Assembly: GCA_028716705.1 (NCBI GenBank)
Contig: JAQUPI010000007.1
Coordinates: forward strand, 1-50,445
Source: Candidatus Omnitrophota bacterium
Lineage (GTDB): Bacteria; Omnitrophota; Gorgyraeia; Gygaellales; Profunditerraquicolaceae
DNA length: 50,445 nucleotides
Reading direction: 5' to 3'
Shown: piece by piece, positions 1 through 8,531 of the stretch
Position numbering within the stretch: the stretch's first letter is position 1
How the letters are laid out: the number at the start of each line of letters is the position of its first letter
Position numbers and translations under genes: made by a program
The notes under the pieces: model-generated
Told to the model about the DNA's origin: nothing
What the model saw: only the letters and a program-made list of their open reading frames with translations
The model's database searches: none

Positions 1-1559
1 TGTTCGTTTTCCGGGTTGATCTTGATCGCCTTGTTGAAGGCGTCGATCGCCTTTTCCATTTCGCCTTTTTCCAGGTAACATAAACCCAGGTCCTGGTTTA
101 TATATCCTCTGTCGGATTTGATAATGCCCAGGGCTTTATTGAACTGCTCTATGGCGCGGTCGAAGTCCTTATTTTTGCGGTAACATAAACCGAGCCCATG
201 GCTGGCGTGTTCATTTTCAGGATGTAGTTGCAGAGCCCGCGAGAAGGTATTTATGGCTTTTTCCACATCGCCTTTTTCCAGATAACAGAAACCCAATTCC
301 TGCAAGGCCAAAATGCTCCCGGGTTTGACGTCCAAAACCGATACAAGCTCGGTAATTGCATCGTCCCATTGCTTCAATCTTCGATAGCAGATCCCCAGGC
401 TTTGATGAGCTTCCTGGCTTTTGGGATCGATCTGGATCGCCTGCCTGAATTCTTCGGCGGCTTTGACCAGATAGCCCTTTTGCGCGTAAAATTCCGCTAA
501 TTTCAGATGAGAGCGAAAACCGAAGTCCTTTTGCTCTTCAAAGGCGACTATAAAGTTGACTACGCAGCATCTTTTTCCCGGCCCGTTCCGGTCAATATCC
601 TTCCTTATCAAGCCGGCTTTATCGGAAAACCATAGGTCCTTCAGATTGTCTTTTCTTATATCCCCCAGGGTTTCACCGCTCAGATAGATGATGCCGGCTT
701 CGTCCAAATCAATGATATAGTCTTTAATCCGGTATGGCGTCTCTTCCATAAATTTTTCGGGGTCGATGTAATAAGATTTAAACGCTTCGAGCTGGGCAAC
801 GGGATTCCATATCTTATATCCTGAGGCTTTCAAACGGATCAATTCATCGATAAGAGAGTGCGTTTTTTTGACATCATGCGGCCAAAGCTCGCCATACTCC
901 GGTTTCTTAAACCAATCTTTACGCGGGTGGACCAGACCGGTCTCAAGCAAAGCTAAGAAAGAAATGTTTGCGAATAGGCTGTTGCTATTGACCCACTCCG
1001 CCAGTTCCAATATGTCGTCTAAATTCTTTTGCATGATAATAGTCAGCACCGTTATCGCCAGGCGGTTTTTGCAATGCTTTTCCAGGTTTTCAACGGCTAT
1101 TTTTACCCTGGAAAGGACGCCTTTTTTGCCCCTCAAGAAATCGTGTGTCTCTTCTTTAAGGCTTTCCAGGGAGATAGCCAGGACGGACAGCCTGGAATCG
1201 GCTATCTTCCTGGCCATGGGCTCGTCTATTAGATAGGCGTTTGTAGAGATTATGGAAGTAAACCCTTTTTCGGCGATAAAACGGCACAGGTCAAGGCACC
1301 ACTCTTTCAAAAGCGGCTCTCCGCCCATGATATTGATTTCCATGGGCGGCTTCACGAACTCCGAAAGCTGCGATATGAATTTCTTGCAATCTTCAAATGA
1401 CAGCTCGTTGGATTCCGCCGGGGTTTTCCACGACCTGCACATTTTACAGCCAAGCATGCACTTGTTTGAGATCACGATGTCGCAAAACCTCGGCCGTCCG
1501 GCGTTGTCGCTGCCGTCTGCGAACGGGTCTTCCACGCTATCCAACCGGTCTTCCTGCAT
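1..1559 (-). CDS. Radical SAM protein with degenerate SPASM domain and C-terminal TPR repeats (partial, runs off the left edge)
   Basis: Translated by hand from an ATG at 1559; the frame stays open to base 1, so the C-terminus lies outside the window. The N-terminal part (residues about 25-330) is a member of the rSAM family that fills this operon: C34-x3-C38-x2-C41 for the catalytic 4Fe-4S cluster, MGGEPLL near residue 80, a SLESLKEETHDFLRG segment and the WPHD motif. The SPASM part is eroded. The positions of the EC and LC cysteines in paralogues read PY and LS, and the final CX3CX5NC tail is reduced to RCCVVNF, so an auxiliary cluster is unlikely. From about residue 350 to the edge there are at least four TPR units of 34 residues (GLCYRKNKDFDRAIEQF type), suggesting a protein-binding or scaffolding role. 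It starts 10 nt after the preceding paralogue ends. It is probably a catalytic rSAM with a partner-docking tail; its substrate is unknown. Confidence 0.85.
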   Translation of the reverse strand, partial: MQEDRLDSVEDPFADGSDNAGRPRFCDIVISNKCMLGCKMCRSWKTPAESNELSFEDCKKFISQLSEFVKPPMEINIMGGEPLLKEWCLDLCRFIAEKGFTSIISTNAYLIDEPMARKIADSRLSVLAISLESLKEETHDFLRGKKGVLSRVKIAVENLEKHCKNRLAITVLTIIMQKNLDDILELAEWVNSNSLFANISFLALLETGLVHPRKDWFKKPEYGELWPHDVKKTHSLIDELIRLKASGYKIWNPVAQLEAFKSYYIDPEKFMEETPYRIKDYIIDLDEAGIIYLSGETLGDIRKDNLKDLWFSDKAGLIRKDIDRNGPGKRCCVVNFIVAFEEQKDFGFRSHLKLAEFYAQKGYLVKAAEEFRQAIQIDPKSQEAHQSLGICYRRLKQWDDAITELVSVLDVKPGSILALQELGFCYLEKGDVEKAINTFSRALQLHPENEHASHGLGLCYRKNKDFDRAIEQFNKALGIIKSDRGYINQDLGLCYLEKGEMEKAIDAFNKAIKINPENE

Positions 1560-1569
1560 AGTTTTTAAG

Positions 1570-2565
1570 TTAAGGCTTTTCTTCTTCAAACCAGCAATTG
1601 ACGAGGATCTGGCAATTCTTTTTACATTCCTTTATCCTCTGCCTGATGGTAACGGCGCGCTGGTTGTTCCATATATCCTTTAAATTATAATCGCGGATAT
1701 TGTTTATCGGCTCCATCAGATAACATAAGAATACATCCCCGCATGAGCCTACGCCCAGAGAATCCCGGCCCAAATGGCATTCTCTTTTCCTTATAAAGCA
1801 TTCCGGGTTGTCGTAATAGCTCAAGAACATTCTTAATTGGGATACGGGATTCCATATCTTAAGGCCCTGCCCTTTGAGTTCGATCAATTCTTCAATGATC
1901 TCTTTCAGCCTGGTTTTATCTTTCGGCCAGAGCTCTCTATATTCGTCTTTCAGGTACCATGCCGGTCCCTCTGGGGTGTAAAAAGGCGCAGTAACCGCCT
2001 GAAAGCTTATCCCGAAGAGCCGCTTGTCGGTGCAAGCCCAGCGGGCAAGGCCAATGAGGTCTTCAAGATTCTTACCGGTGATCAACGTACTGATCTGGAT
2101 ACGCGGTGTTTCTTTTTTAAGCTCCGAAATATGATCTATAGCCCTCATCAAATTATTATAAACCCCCTTTTTTCCCCTGAGGTAATCATGGGTCTCTTCT
2201 TTCAGGCTGTCCAAGGATATGAAAATGATCTCTAGCCCCGAATCAACGATCTTCTTTGCCATCGCCCTGTCTATGAGAAAGGCGTTGGTGGGTATTATTG
2301 TCCGGTAGCCCCTGCCCGCGCAAACGCTGACGATATCCAATATGCCTTCCTTAAGGAAGGGCTCTCCGCCCCCGAATGAGATCGCGATATCCGAATCAAA
2401 GACGTCCGGCAGCGAGTCGATTAAGCCCTTTAATTCTTTTATGGTTAATTCTTCTTTCTCTTCGGATATCTTCCACGCATGGCACATCTTACAGTTCAAG
2501 ACGCATCTTTTAGTCAGCTCTATGTTTATGCTTACCGGTCTATCGTGCATAGTTTTATTCTTCAT
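1570..2565 (-). CDS. Radical SAM/SPASM family protein (array paralogue 2)
   Basis: 331 residues. The catalytic cluster motif is C21-x3-C25-x2-C28, followed by GGGEP at 65-69, where the GGE element contacts SAM in this superfamily. The family-specific THDYLRG, LWPKD and NPVSQL segments are present. The SPASM half keeps all expected cysteines: REC, FLC, and the tail C314-x3-C318-x5-C324. An auxiliary 4Fe-4S cluster is therefore likely. The ATG at 2565 lies inside the last codons of the upstream paralogue (11-nt overlap). A second ATG at 2550, just after that gene's stop, is an alternative start. Neither has a strong Shine-Dalgarno, so translational coupling is likely. SPASM enzymes modify peptides, sugars or amino alcohols by H-atom abstraction; which of these applies here cannot be read from sequence. 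Confidence 0.9.
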   Translation of the reverse strand: MKNKTMHDRPVSINIELTKRCVLNCKMCHAWKISEEKEELTIKELKGLIDSLPDVFDSDIAISFGGGEPFLKEGILDIVSVCAGRGYRTIIPTNAFLIDRAMAKKIVDSGLEIIFISLDSLKEETHDYLRGKKGVYNNLMRAIDHISELKKETPRIQISTLITGKNLEDLIGLARWACTDKRLFGISFQAVTAPFYTPEGPAWYLKDEYRELWPKDKTRLKEIIEELIELKGQGLKIWNPVSQLRMFLSYYDNPECFIRKRECHLGRDSLGVGSCGDVFLCYLMEPINNIRDYNLKDIWNNQRAVTIRQRIKECKKNCQILVNCWFEEEKP

Positions 2566-3592
2566 ACCAGCAGTTCACTAAGTGGTGGCAGGCATTTCTG
2601 CATGACAACATTCTGCCTCTTATTTCTTCTGCCCTCCCGGATTCCCATAATTGCTTTATGCCTGCCTCTTTTATGTTGCCTATAGGATCCATAAAGGGGC
2701 ACAGATTAACGTCTCCATTGGGAGAAATAGAGAAAAAACCGCTTTCAAGCACCCTGCATTTTATCTTTTCCAGGAAGCTTTTTTGCTGCGTAAAATATTC
2801 CCTGAATGTTTCCAGCTGGGATACGGGATTACTGATCTTGCTCGGTTTATTATCATCGCCGCTTAATTTCATCTCTATCAGCCCATCAATTACCGATTTA
2901 ACTTTTTGCGCATCATCCGGCCAAAGCCCGGAATATACGCCCTGTTTCTGCCAGTCTTCCGCCGTAGGGTCATGAAACGGCTGCATAAGCGCCTGCAATA
3001 ATAAGGAAGATATTCTCTCCTTGCCATCCACCCACCTGGCCAATTCCAGGATCCCGTCAAGGTTGGGCTTCATGATAATGGCGTTTACCGCTAAAACCGG
3101 CCTTTCTTTAAAGCCGGGCAGGAATTCGATTATTTCCAGGACTTTTTTATGGCTTCCTTCTACGCCGCGCATGGAATCATGGGTTTTTTCATGCAGGCTG
3201 TCGAGGGAAAGGCCAAGATAATGCAGCCCTGAATCTATCAGTTTTCTGGTCAGTTCGGGATTAAAAAGATAGCCGTTACTGGCGATTGACGCCCAATAGC
3301 CCCTTTTGGAAGAAAATCCAACTAGTTCTAAGAGTTCGGCCTCGCGCAACAAAGGCTCCCCTCCGCCGAAAGTGATCGTAAATTTGTTTTCGCAGTCCCC
3401 CTTTTCTACGAAATCATCAAATGAAGAAATGAAATCTTTCCACTGCGCTATGGAAGGGGCGTTTGAATCGTCTTTGGCAACGCGCCACAAATGGCACATC
3501 CTGCACTTAAAAATGCATTCCAGAGTAAGGATCAAAATGCATCCCTTTGGCTTGATTTTTCCCAAACAATTCTGGTTTTGTTCCGATGGCAT
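2555..3592 (-). CDS. Radical SAM/SPASM family protein (array paralogue 3)
   Basis: 345 residues, with C26-x3-C30-x2-C33 (CIFKCRMCHLW), FGGGEPLL, SLDSLHEKTHD, LWPDD and SNPVSQLE segments in the same order as its neighbours. The SPASM cysteines are complete, ending in C331-x3-C335-x5-C341. A short insertion of Asp, Asn and Lys (around GDDNKPSK) precedes NPVSQL and is not seen in the others. The ATG lies 2 nt after the upstream gene's stop. The codons for that gene's C-terminal KEE (AAGGAAGAA) supply the Shine-Dalgarno at about 8 nt spacing, a good case for coupled translation. An active enzyme with two iron-sulfur clusters is expected; the substrate is unknown. Confidence 0.9.
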   Translation of the reverse strand: MPSEQNQNCLGKIKPKGCILILTLECIFKCRMCHLWRVAKDDSNAPSIAQWKDFISSFDDFVEKGDCENKFTITFGGGEPLLREAELLELVGFSSKRGYWASIASNGYLFNPELTRKLIDSGLHYLGLSLDSLHEKTHDSMRGVEGSHKKVLEIIEFLPGFKERPVLAVNAIIMKPNLDGILELARWVDGKERISSLLLQALMQPFHDPTAEDWQKQGVYSGLWPDDAQKVKSVIDGLIEMKLSGDDNKPSKISNPVSQLETFREYFTQQKSFLEKIKCRVLESGFFSISPNGDVNLCPFMDPIGNIKEAGIKQLWESGRAEEIRGRMLSCRNACHHLVNCWYEE

Positions 3593-3594
3593 GC

Positions 3595-4566
3595 TTATTC
3601 TTCCTTAAAAAAACAATTTACCATTAGCTTGCAGTTTTTCTTACAGGATTTGATCTGCTGCCTGACAGATTCTGCCTTATCCGAGAACCATGCTTTTTTT
3701 ACGTCATCTTTTCTGATGTCGCCGATGGGTTCTTTGTCTAAGCAAAAGAACATTTTGCCTGAAGAATTCACCGTTAAAGAGTCGACGCCTAAGTTACATG
3801 CCCCCTTTTTAATAAAATTCTCTGGCGAAGAAAAATAAGACCTGAATACCTCAAATTGAGAGGAGGCATTGGTGATCTTAAGGCCGCTTTTCTTCAGCTT
3901 TATTAATTCATCCAATGATCGGTTGAGTTCATTTTGGTCCTTGGGCCAAAGGAAGCTGAACGCTTCGTCATTATACCAGGCGCCTTGGCCGGGAGTAAAA
4001 AAAGGCTGCATTACCGCCTGAAAGCTGATATTGGCGACCTCTTTTTTGTCCTGGGCCCAAAGGGCCAGATCGGCAAGTTCTTTTATGTTCGAAGCCATTA
4101 TTGTGGTAACAACATGGATCCTTGGCTTTTCGGCAGCGATAGCCTCAAAATAACCGATCGCATCCATAACCTTATTATAAACGCCTGGTACACCCCTTAA
4201 ATAATCGTGCGTGCGCGGATTCAGGCTATCGAGCGAAAGGACCAAAGTATCAAGGCCGGAGCCGGCAATCCGCAACGCCATGTCTTTATCTATCAAAAAT
4301 CCGTTTGTCGTCATGGAAGAGATGAATTTATTTTGGGAAGAAAAACGGATAATATCGATGATGCCCCGCTTCATCAAAGGTTCGCCTCCAACGAAATGGA
4401 CATGCGTTTGTTTTCCGCATAAATCTTTTAAAGAAAAAAGCAGATCCATCCATGCTTCGGCCGGCATCTCCTCGGGGTCATTTTTGCATTCCCACATATG
4501 GCACATTTTGCATTTAAGAAGGCAATTTTCCAGCAGCACTAAATGGCAGTTAAACGTCTCGCTCAC
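3595..4566 (-). CDS. Radical SAM/SPASM family protein (array paralogue 4)
   Basis: 323 residues from a GTG start at 4566. This start is preferred over an in-frame TTG at 4572 because AAGGAG sits 7 nt upstream of the GTG. Catalytic cysteines are C15-x3-C19-x2-C22 (CLLKCKMCHMW), then FVGGEPLM, SLDSLNPRTHDYLRG, FLWPKD and NASSQFE, a slightly altered version of the NPxSQL motif. SPASM cysteines are intact (GAC, FFC and a CKKNC-x5-C tail). Its C-terminal FFKEE codons act as the ribosome-binding site of the next gene. It has the same predicted biochemistry as its neighbours but is clearly diverged from them, so it is not a recent copy. Confidence 0.9.
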   Translation of the reverse strand: MSETFNCHLVLLENCLLKCKMCHMWECKNDPEEMPAEAWMDLLFSLKDLCGKQTHVHFVGGEPLMKRGIIDIIRFSSQNKFISSMTTNGFLIDKDMALRIAGSGLDTLVLSLDSLNPRTHDYLRGVPGVYNKVMDAIGYFEAIAAEKPRIHVVTTIMASNIKELADLALWAQDKKEVANISFQAVMQPFFTPGQGAWYNDEAFSFLWPKDQNELNRSLDELIKLKKSGLKITNASSQFEVFRSYFSSPENFIKKGACNLGVDSLTVNSSGKMFFCLDKEPIGDIRKDDVKKAWFSDKAESVRQQIKSCKKNCKLMVNCFFKEE

Positions 4567-4577
4567 AGCCAAACTCC

Positions 4578-5558
4578 TTATTCTTCCTTAAAAAAACAGT
4601 TCACTATATTGTTGCAGGCTAAAGCGCAATTACGCATTTTTGTTCTCAATTGATCGGCCTCTTTCGAATACCAGAGAGATTTTATATCAGAGTTCTTTAT
4701 GTTCCCTATTGCCCTGTCAAAACAGCATAGAAGCACATTTCCCGCGTTGTCTACATTCAGGACATAGTCTCCGGAACGGCATTTTTTATCCGTTACCCTT
4801 TTTTCCGGGTTTTCAAAATAAGATTTGAACAACTTTAGCTGGGAAACCGGGTTACTGATAAAGTTATCCCTTTCTTTTAATTCTATCAGTTCGTCTATGA
4901 TCCTGCCTGCTTCAATGGTATCCCGGGGCCACAAGAATCCGAATTCGCTTTCTGCATACCATCGCTTGCCTGCCGAAGAGAAAAAAGGGCAAGCGATGGC
5001 TTGAAAGTATAAAGAATCGATCCTCCCCTGGCGCCTGGCCCAATCGGCGTGCTCCCGGACTTGAGCCAGATTCTTACCGGAAATTACCGTTATGATCTCG
5101 ACCCTTGGCGAGTTTTTTTCCTTTTTAAGATGATCTATGGCGCTGATAACTTTTTTATAAGACCCTGGGACGCCCCTTAAGAAATCATGTGTTTCCTCTA
5201 TGTAGCTATCCATTGATATAGATATCTGATCAAGCCCTGAGCCCGCTATCCGTTTCGCCATTTCTTTATCTATCAAAAAGGCATTTGATACCATTATGGC
5301 CTTAAGTCCCATTTTTTTACAAAAAGTGACCAGATCTAAAACGCCCTCTTTTAATAAGGGCTCTCCGCCGCTTATGACAATCTCCCCTTTGCCTTCAAAA
5401 AGAACGCAAAGTTTTTCAATAAAGCCTTTCCATTCTTCAATACTAAGCTCCTGCCTGTTATCCGTCTTCCACATATGGCACATCTTGCATTTTAATACGC
5501 ATTTTGTAAGAAGCACTATGGAGCATGAAAGCGGGGGCTTGGTGTCTGTAGGGGTCAT
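4578..5558 (-). CDS. Radical SAM/SPASM family protein (array paralogue 5)
   Basis: 326 residues. C20-x3-C24-x2-C27 in CVLKCKMCHMW is followed by ISGGEPLL and then SMDSYIEETHDFLRG, where Met replaces the usual Leu in SLDS. FLWPRD and ISNPVSQLKLF mark the linker before SPASM. The SPASM cysteines are KKC, LLCC and C311-x3-C315-x5-C321. The ATG start has only a distant GGGAAG upstream, and the gene lies 7 nt from the preceding stop. An intact two-cluster rSAM enzyme is predicted. Residues between about 150 and 210, which line the substrate side of the barrel in this superfamily, differ strongly from neighbours, suggesting a different substrate position or specificity (inference). Confidence 0.9.
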   Translation of the reverse strand: MTPTDTKPPLSCSIVLLTKCVLKCKMCHMWKTDNRQELSIEEWKGFIEKLCVLFEGKGEIVISGGEPLLKEGVLDLVTFCKKMGLKAIMVSNAFLIDKEMAKRIAGSGLDQISISMDSYIEETHDFLRGVPGSYKKVISAIDHLKKEKNSPRVEIITVISGKNLAQVREHADWARRQGRIDSLYFQAIACPFFSSAGKRWYAESEFGFLWPRDTIEAGRIIDELIELKERDNFISNPVSQLKLFKSYFENPEKRVTDKKCRSGDYVLNVDNAGNVLLCCFDRAIGNIKNSDIKSLWYSKEADQLRTKMRNCALACNNIVNCFFKEE

Positions 5559-5565
5559 TTTAATA

Positions 5566-6549
5566 TTAGAATTCTTCCCTTTCCCTGAACCAGCAATTAA
5601 TAATGTTGTTGCAGATCAATTTACATTCATACATCATCCGCCTGGCGTTGTCAGCGCTCTCTGAACGCCATATGTTAATGATACTGTCGTTCTTTATGTT
5701 CCCGACAGCCCCGATAAACGGGCATAACATGACCTCCCCGATCCGGTTCACGTTTATGATATGATCGCCGAAATTACACCGGGACTTTCTTATCAACCCT
5801 TGCGGGTCGCCGTAATACTCTTTGAACAATTGCAACTGGGGGATCGAATTTCCTATCTTATAATCCAGCTTTTTGAATTCTATTAATTTATCCAATACTG
5901 AGCGCACTTTTTTAATGTCCCTGGGCCAGATGTCGGCATATTCCTCTTTTTTGTGCCAGAGTTCATCGTAGGGGGCGTAAAACGGCTGGGCCAAAGCCTG
6001 AAAGCCTATGCCCGCTATAAGCTTATCCCCCTGCACCCACTTTGCAAGCTCTACAATGTCGTCTAAGTTAATCTCTTTTATGATGGTATTTATGTAAACC
6101 TGCCTCTTTTGCCAATATTTCCTGAGATGTCCGATAGCGCCCATTATCCTGTCATACGAATAATCTACACCCCTCAAAAAATCGTGGATTTCCCTGTTCA
6201 TGCTTGCCAAGGATAATATGATTTTTGTTAATCCGGCATCAAAAAGGTTCTTGACGGTTTCTTCATCAAGAAGGTAACCGTTTGTTGCCATAGAAGTGGA
6301 AAACCCGTTATCCGCGCACAAACGGATTATCTTCAGTATATCTTTTCTCAATAACGGCTCTCCTCCGCTCAGGTTGATCTCAAGGGGCCTGCCGTCCACG
6401 AGCTTTTCAAGGTCATTAAGCAAGGCTTCGCATTGAGAAAACGTCAATTCGGTGGAATCGCCGTATTTCCACATATGGCACATCTTGCAGCGCATATTAC
6501 ATTTCTCTACCAGCAGCAAATCAAGCGCAACCGGAAACTTTTCTTCCAT
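5566..6549 (-). CDS. Radical SAM/SPASM family protein (array paralogue 6)
   Basis: 327 residues from the ATG at 6549, which overlaps the upstream stop as TAATG. A longer reading from a TTG at 6585 would overlap the upstream gene by 37 nt and is less likely. The cluster motif is C17-x3-C21-x2-C24 (CNMRCKMCHMW), then LSGGEPLLRK. SLASMNREIHDFLRG has Ala for the usual Asp and Ile for Thr in otherwise conserved positions. DIWPRD and NSIPQLQLF follow. SPASM cysteines are complete, with a tail at C309, C313 and C319. The SLDS-to-SLAS change is a small departure from the family and may alter substrate contacts. Confidence 0.9.
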   Translation of the reverse strand: MEEKFPVALDLLLVEKCNMRCKMCHMWKYGDSTELTFSQCEALLNDLEKLVDGRPLEINLSGGEPLLRKDILKIIRLCADNGFSTSMATNGYLLDEETVKNLFDAGLTKIILSLASMNREIHDFLRGVDYSYDRIMGAIGHLRKYWQKRQVYINTIIKEINLDDIVELAKWVQGDKLIAGIGFQALAQPFYAPYDELWHKKEEYADIWPRDIKKVRSVLDKLIEFKKLDYKIGNSIPQLQLFKEYYGDPQGLIRKSRCNFGDHIINVNRIGEVMLCPFIGAVGNIKNDSIINIWRSESADNARRMMYECKLICNNIINCWFREREEF

Positions 6550-7553
6550 TAGGCTGGTCTTTCTTCCTTGTCCAGAAAGAAACAATTAACCATATTATGG
6601 CAGTTTTTCGCGCATTTATACATCTGTTCTCTTTTTTCTTGCGCCCGGTCGGAGAACCAGAGCCGGTTTATGTCGTCTTTTCTTATATTTCCTACCGGCC
6701 CGAGAGAGCCGCACAGGAATATATTCCCGTTCGGATTAATATTGATCGAATAATCTCCCAAATAGCATCTAGACTTCGTTACGAACAGATTTGGGTTCTC
6801 AAAATAGGACCGGAATTTCTCAAGGTGTTGAAGCTGGTTGATAATCGGGTAATTTCTACTTTTGAATTCTATCAGGATATCCAGGGCATCATGCACTGCC
6901 TTTAGGTCCTGCGGCCACAGAAAGCTGTATTCCTCTTTTTGCTGCCAGTATTCCTCGAACTCCGTATAAAAGGGCTGCGCAATCGCCTGGAAATATACGC
7001 CGCCGACCATCCCTTCCCCGGATAATTTTTTAACATGCCCGGAGATCTCGTGCAAATTGCATCCGGAAAGCACTGTAATAACATTTACCTTGAGATCACT
7101 TCTGTATTTATTCAGGTGCCCAATCGCATCCGTAGCCTTTTTGTGGCTTCCTTCGACACCGCGTAAAAAATCATGCGTTTTTTCATTAAAGCTGTCGAGA
7201 GAAATGTATATTTCCTTCAGCCCGGCCGCAACGAGCTCTTCCGCTTTCTTACCGTCAATAAGAAAGGCGTTGGTTGATAAGACGGTCCGCAAACCCTTCT
7301 TATTTGCATAGCTTATAAGCGCTGTTATATCTTTGTTGAGAAGAGGCTCTCCTCCGCTGAATATCAGTTCCTTGCGGTCATCCAGCAGCCCGGAAAGAGA
7401 ATCAATGAAATTTTGCCATTCTTCAGGATTTATTTTGTCCGGTTCCGGGCGGCTCTTCCATAAATGACACATCTTGCACTTGAAAAAACATTCAATAGAA
7501 GGCACGATGCAGCATGAGATGGGCTTATGTATTTTGTCTTCGCTAGTCGGCAC
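6549..7553 (-). CDS. Radical SAM/SPASM family protein (array paralogue 7)
   Basis: 334 residues from a GTG start at 7553 with AAGGA upstream. It carries C22-x3-C26-x2-C29 (CFFKCKMCHLW), FSGGEPLLNK, SLDSFNEKTHDFLRG, FLWPQD and a modified linker INQLQHLE where most paralogues have NPVSQLE. SPASM cysteines are SRC, FLC and C314-x3-C318-x5-C324. Its stop overlaps the start of the next paralogue by one base, and the upstream paralogue ends 1 nt before its GTG. It is predicted to be an intact two-cluster enzyme. The GTG start and tight packing suggest its expression depends on readthrough from the upstream gene. Confidence 0.9.
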   Translation of the reverse strand: MPTSEDKIHKPISCCIVPSIECFFKCKMCHLWKSRPEPDKINPEEWQNFIDSLSGLLDDRKELIFSGGEPLLNKDITALISYANKKGLRTVLSTNAFLIDGKKAEELVAAGLKEIYISLDSFNEKTHDFLRGVEGSHKKATDAIGHLNKYRSDLKVNVITVLSGCNLHEISGHVKKLSGEGMVGGVYFQAIAQPFYTEFEEYWQQKEEYSFLWPQDLKAVHDALDILIEFKSRNYPIINQLQHLEKFRSYFENPNLFVTKSRCYLGDYSININPNGNIFLCGSLGPVGNIRKDDINRLWFSDRAQEKREQMYKCAKNCHNMVNCFFLDKEERPA

Positions 7554-7554
7554 C

Positions 7555-8529
7555 TTAATCCTTATAATAACAATTAATTACCAGCTCGCAATTATTCCGG
7601 CATTCCCGCATTTGGCCGCGGATACGTTCAGCCTTTTGCGAATGCCAGAGCTCCACTATGTTGTCTGTTTTAATGTTGCCGAGTTTTTCCATAAAAAAAC
7701 ACAGGTAAGCGTCGCCCAAGGCGTTGACATTAATGGCCTGTTCTGAGACGTTACAACGGTTGGCTTTAACGAATTTAAAGGGGTCTTTAAAATAAGCCTT
7801 GAAAGCCTCAAGCTGTCCCACAGGGTTTTCTATCTTATATCCTTTTTTCTTTAATGCTATAAGCTTATCTAAAACAGTCTCCACCCGGAGGGTTTCGGAA
7901 GGCCATAAAAATTTGCATTCTTCCTTTTTAAACCATTCCCATTCGAATCCTGAGCCAAAAGGCCTCATTACCGCCATAAAATAAATGGAATCCAGGCAAA
8001 GTCTTTTTTGCACCCACTCCGTCAATTCAAGAATGTCATCGAGGTTTGCCCCTGAAATGATAGAATTGATGCCCAGCTTCATTTTTTTTCTTTCAATCCG
8101 GTCAAGATTGTCAATGGCGGTCTTTACCCTGTCCAAACAACCCTCCCTGCCCCTCAGAAAATCATGTACATTCGGGTTAAGGCTCTCTAAAGACAGATTC
8201 AACATCGCCAGGCCCGAATCGACCAGCGCCTTCGCTTTAGATCCGTCGATCGTATATCCGGAAGAGGTAATTACCGTACGATAACCTTTATCGTTTATAT
8301 ATCTTATAAGTTCGAGTACGCCTTCTTTGATCAGCGATTCTCCGCCTATAAGATGCACTTCCATCGGGTCTGGGCCGAATTTACCGAGAGAATCGACGAA
8401 TCTTTTGCATTCGCCGATACTGATCTCATTGTTTCCTGTATCCGCCCGCCAGAGGTGGCACATCTTACAACGCAGAACGCAGTTGTTAGTCACGGTCAAA
8501 AGACAGGTTTTTGGATTCTTGATCGGCAT
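7555..8529 (-). CDS. Radical SAM/SPASM family protein (array paralogue 8)
   Basis: 324 residues. C17-x3-C21-x2-C24 lies in CVLRCKMCHLW. The SAM-contacting element is IGGESLI, with Ser for the usual Pro. SLESLNPNVHDFLRG replaces the Asp of SLDS with Glu and the Thr of THD with Val. FLWPSE departs from WPxD at its acidic position. SPASM cysteines are present (NRC, YLC and CRNNC-x5-C, ending in CYYKD). The accumulated changes place it on a longer branch than its neighbours, with paralogue 9 the closest in the GGE region. It begins 2 nt after paralogue 9 ends, with no clear Shine-Dalgarno. Probably active, substrate unknown. Confidence 0.9.
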   Translation of the reverse strand: MPIKNPKTCLLTVTNNCVLRCKMCHLWRADTGNNEISIGECKRFVDSLGKFGPDPMEVHLIGGESLIKEGVLELIRYINDKGYRTVITSSGYTIDGSKAKALVDSGLAMLNLSLESLNPNVHDFLRGREGCLDRVKTAIDNLDRIERKKMKLGINSIISGANLDDILELTEWVQKRLCLDSIYFMAVMRPFGSGFEWEWFKKEECKFLWPSETLRVETVLDKLIALKKKGYKIENPVGQLEAFKAYFKDPFKFVKANRCNVSEQAINVNALGDAYLCFFMEKLGNIKTDNIVELWHSQKAERIRGQMRECRNNCELVINCYYKD

Positions 8530-8531
8530 TA

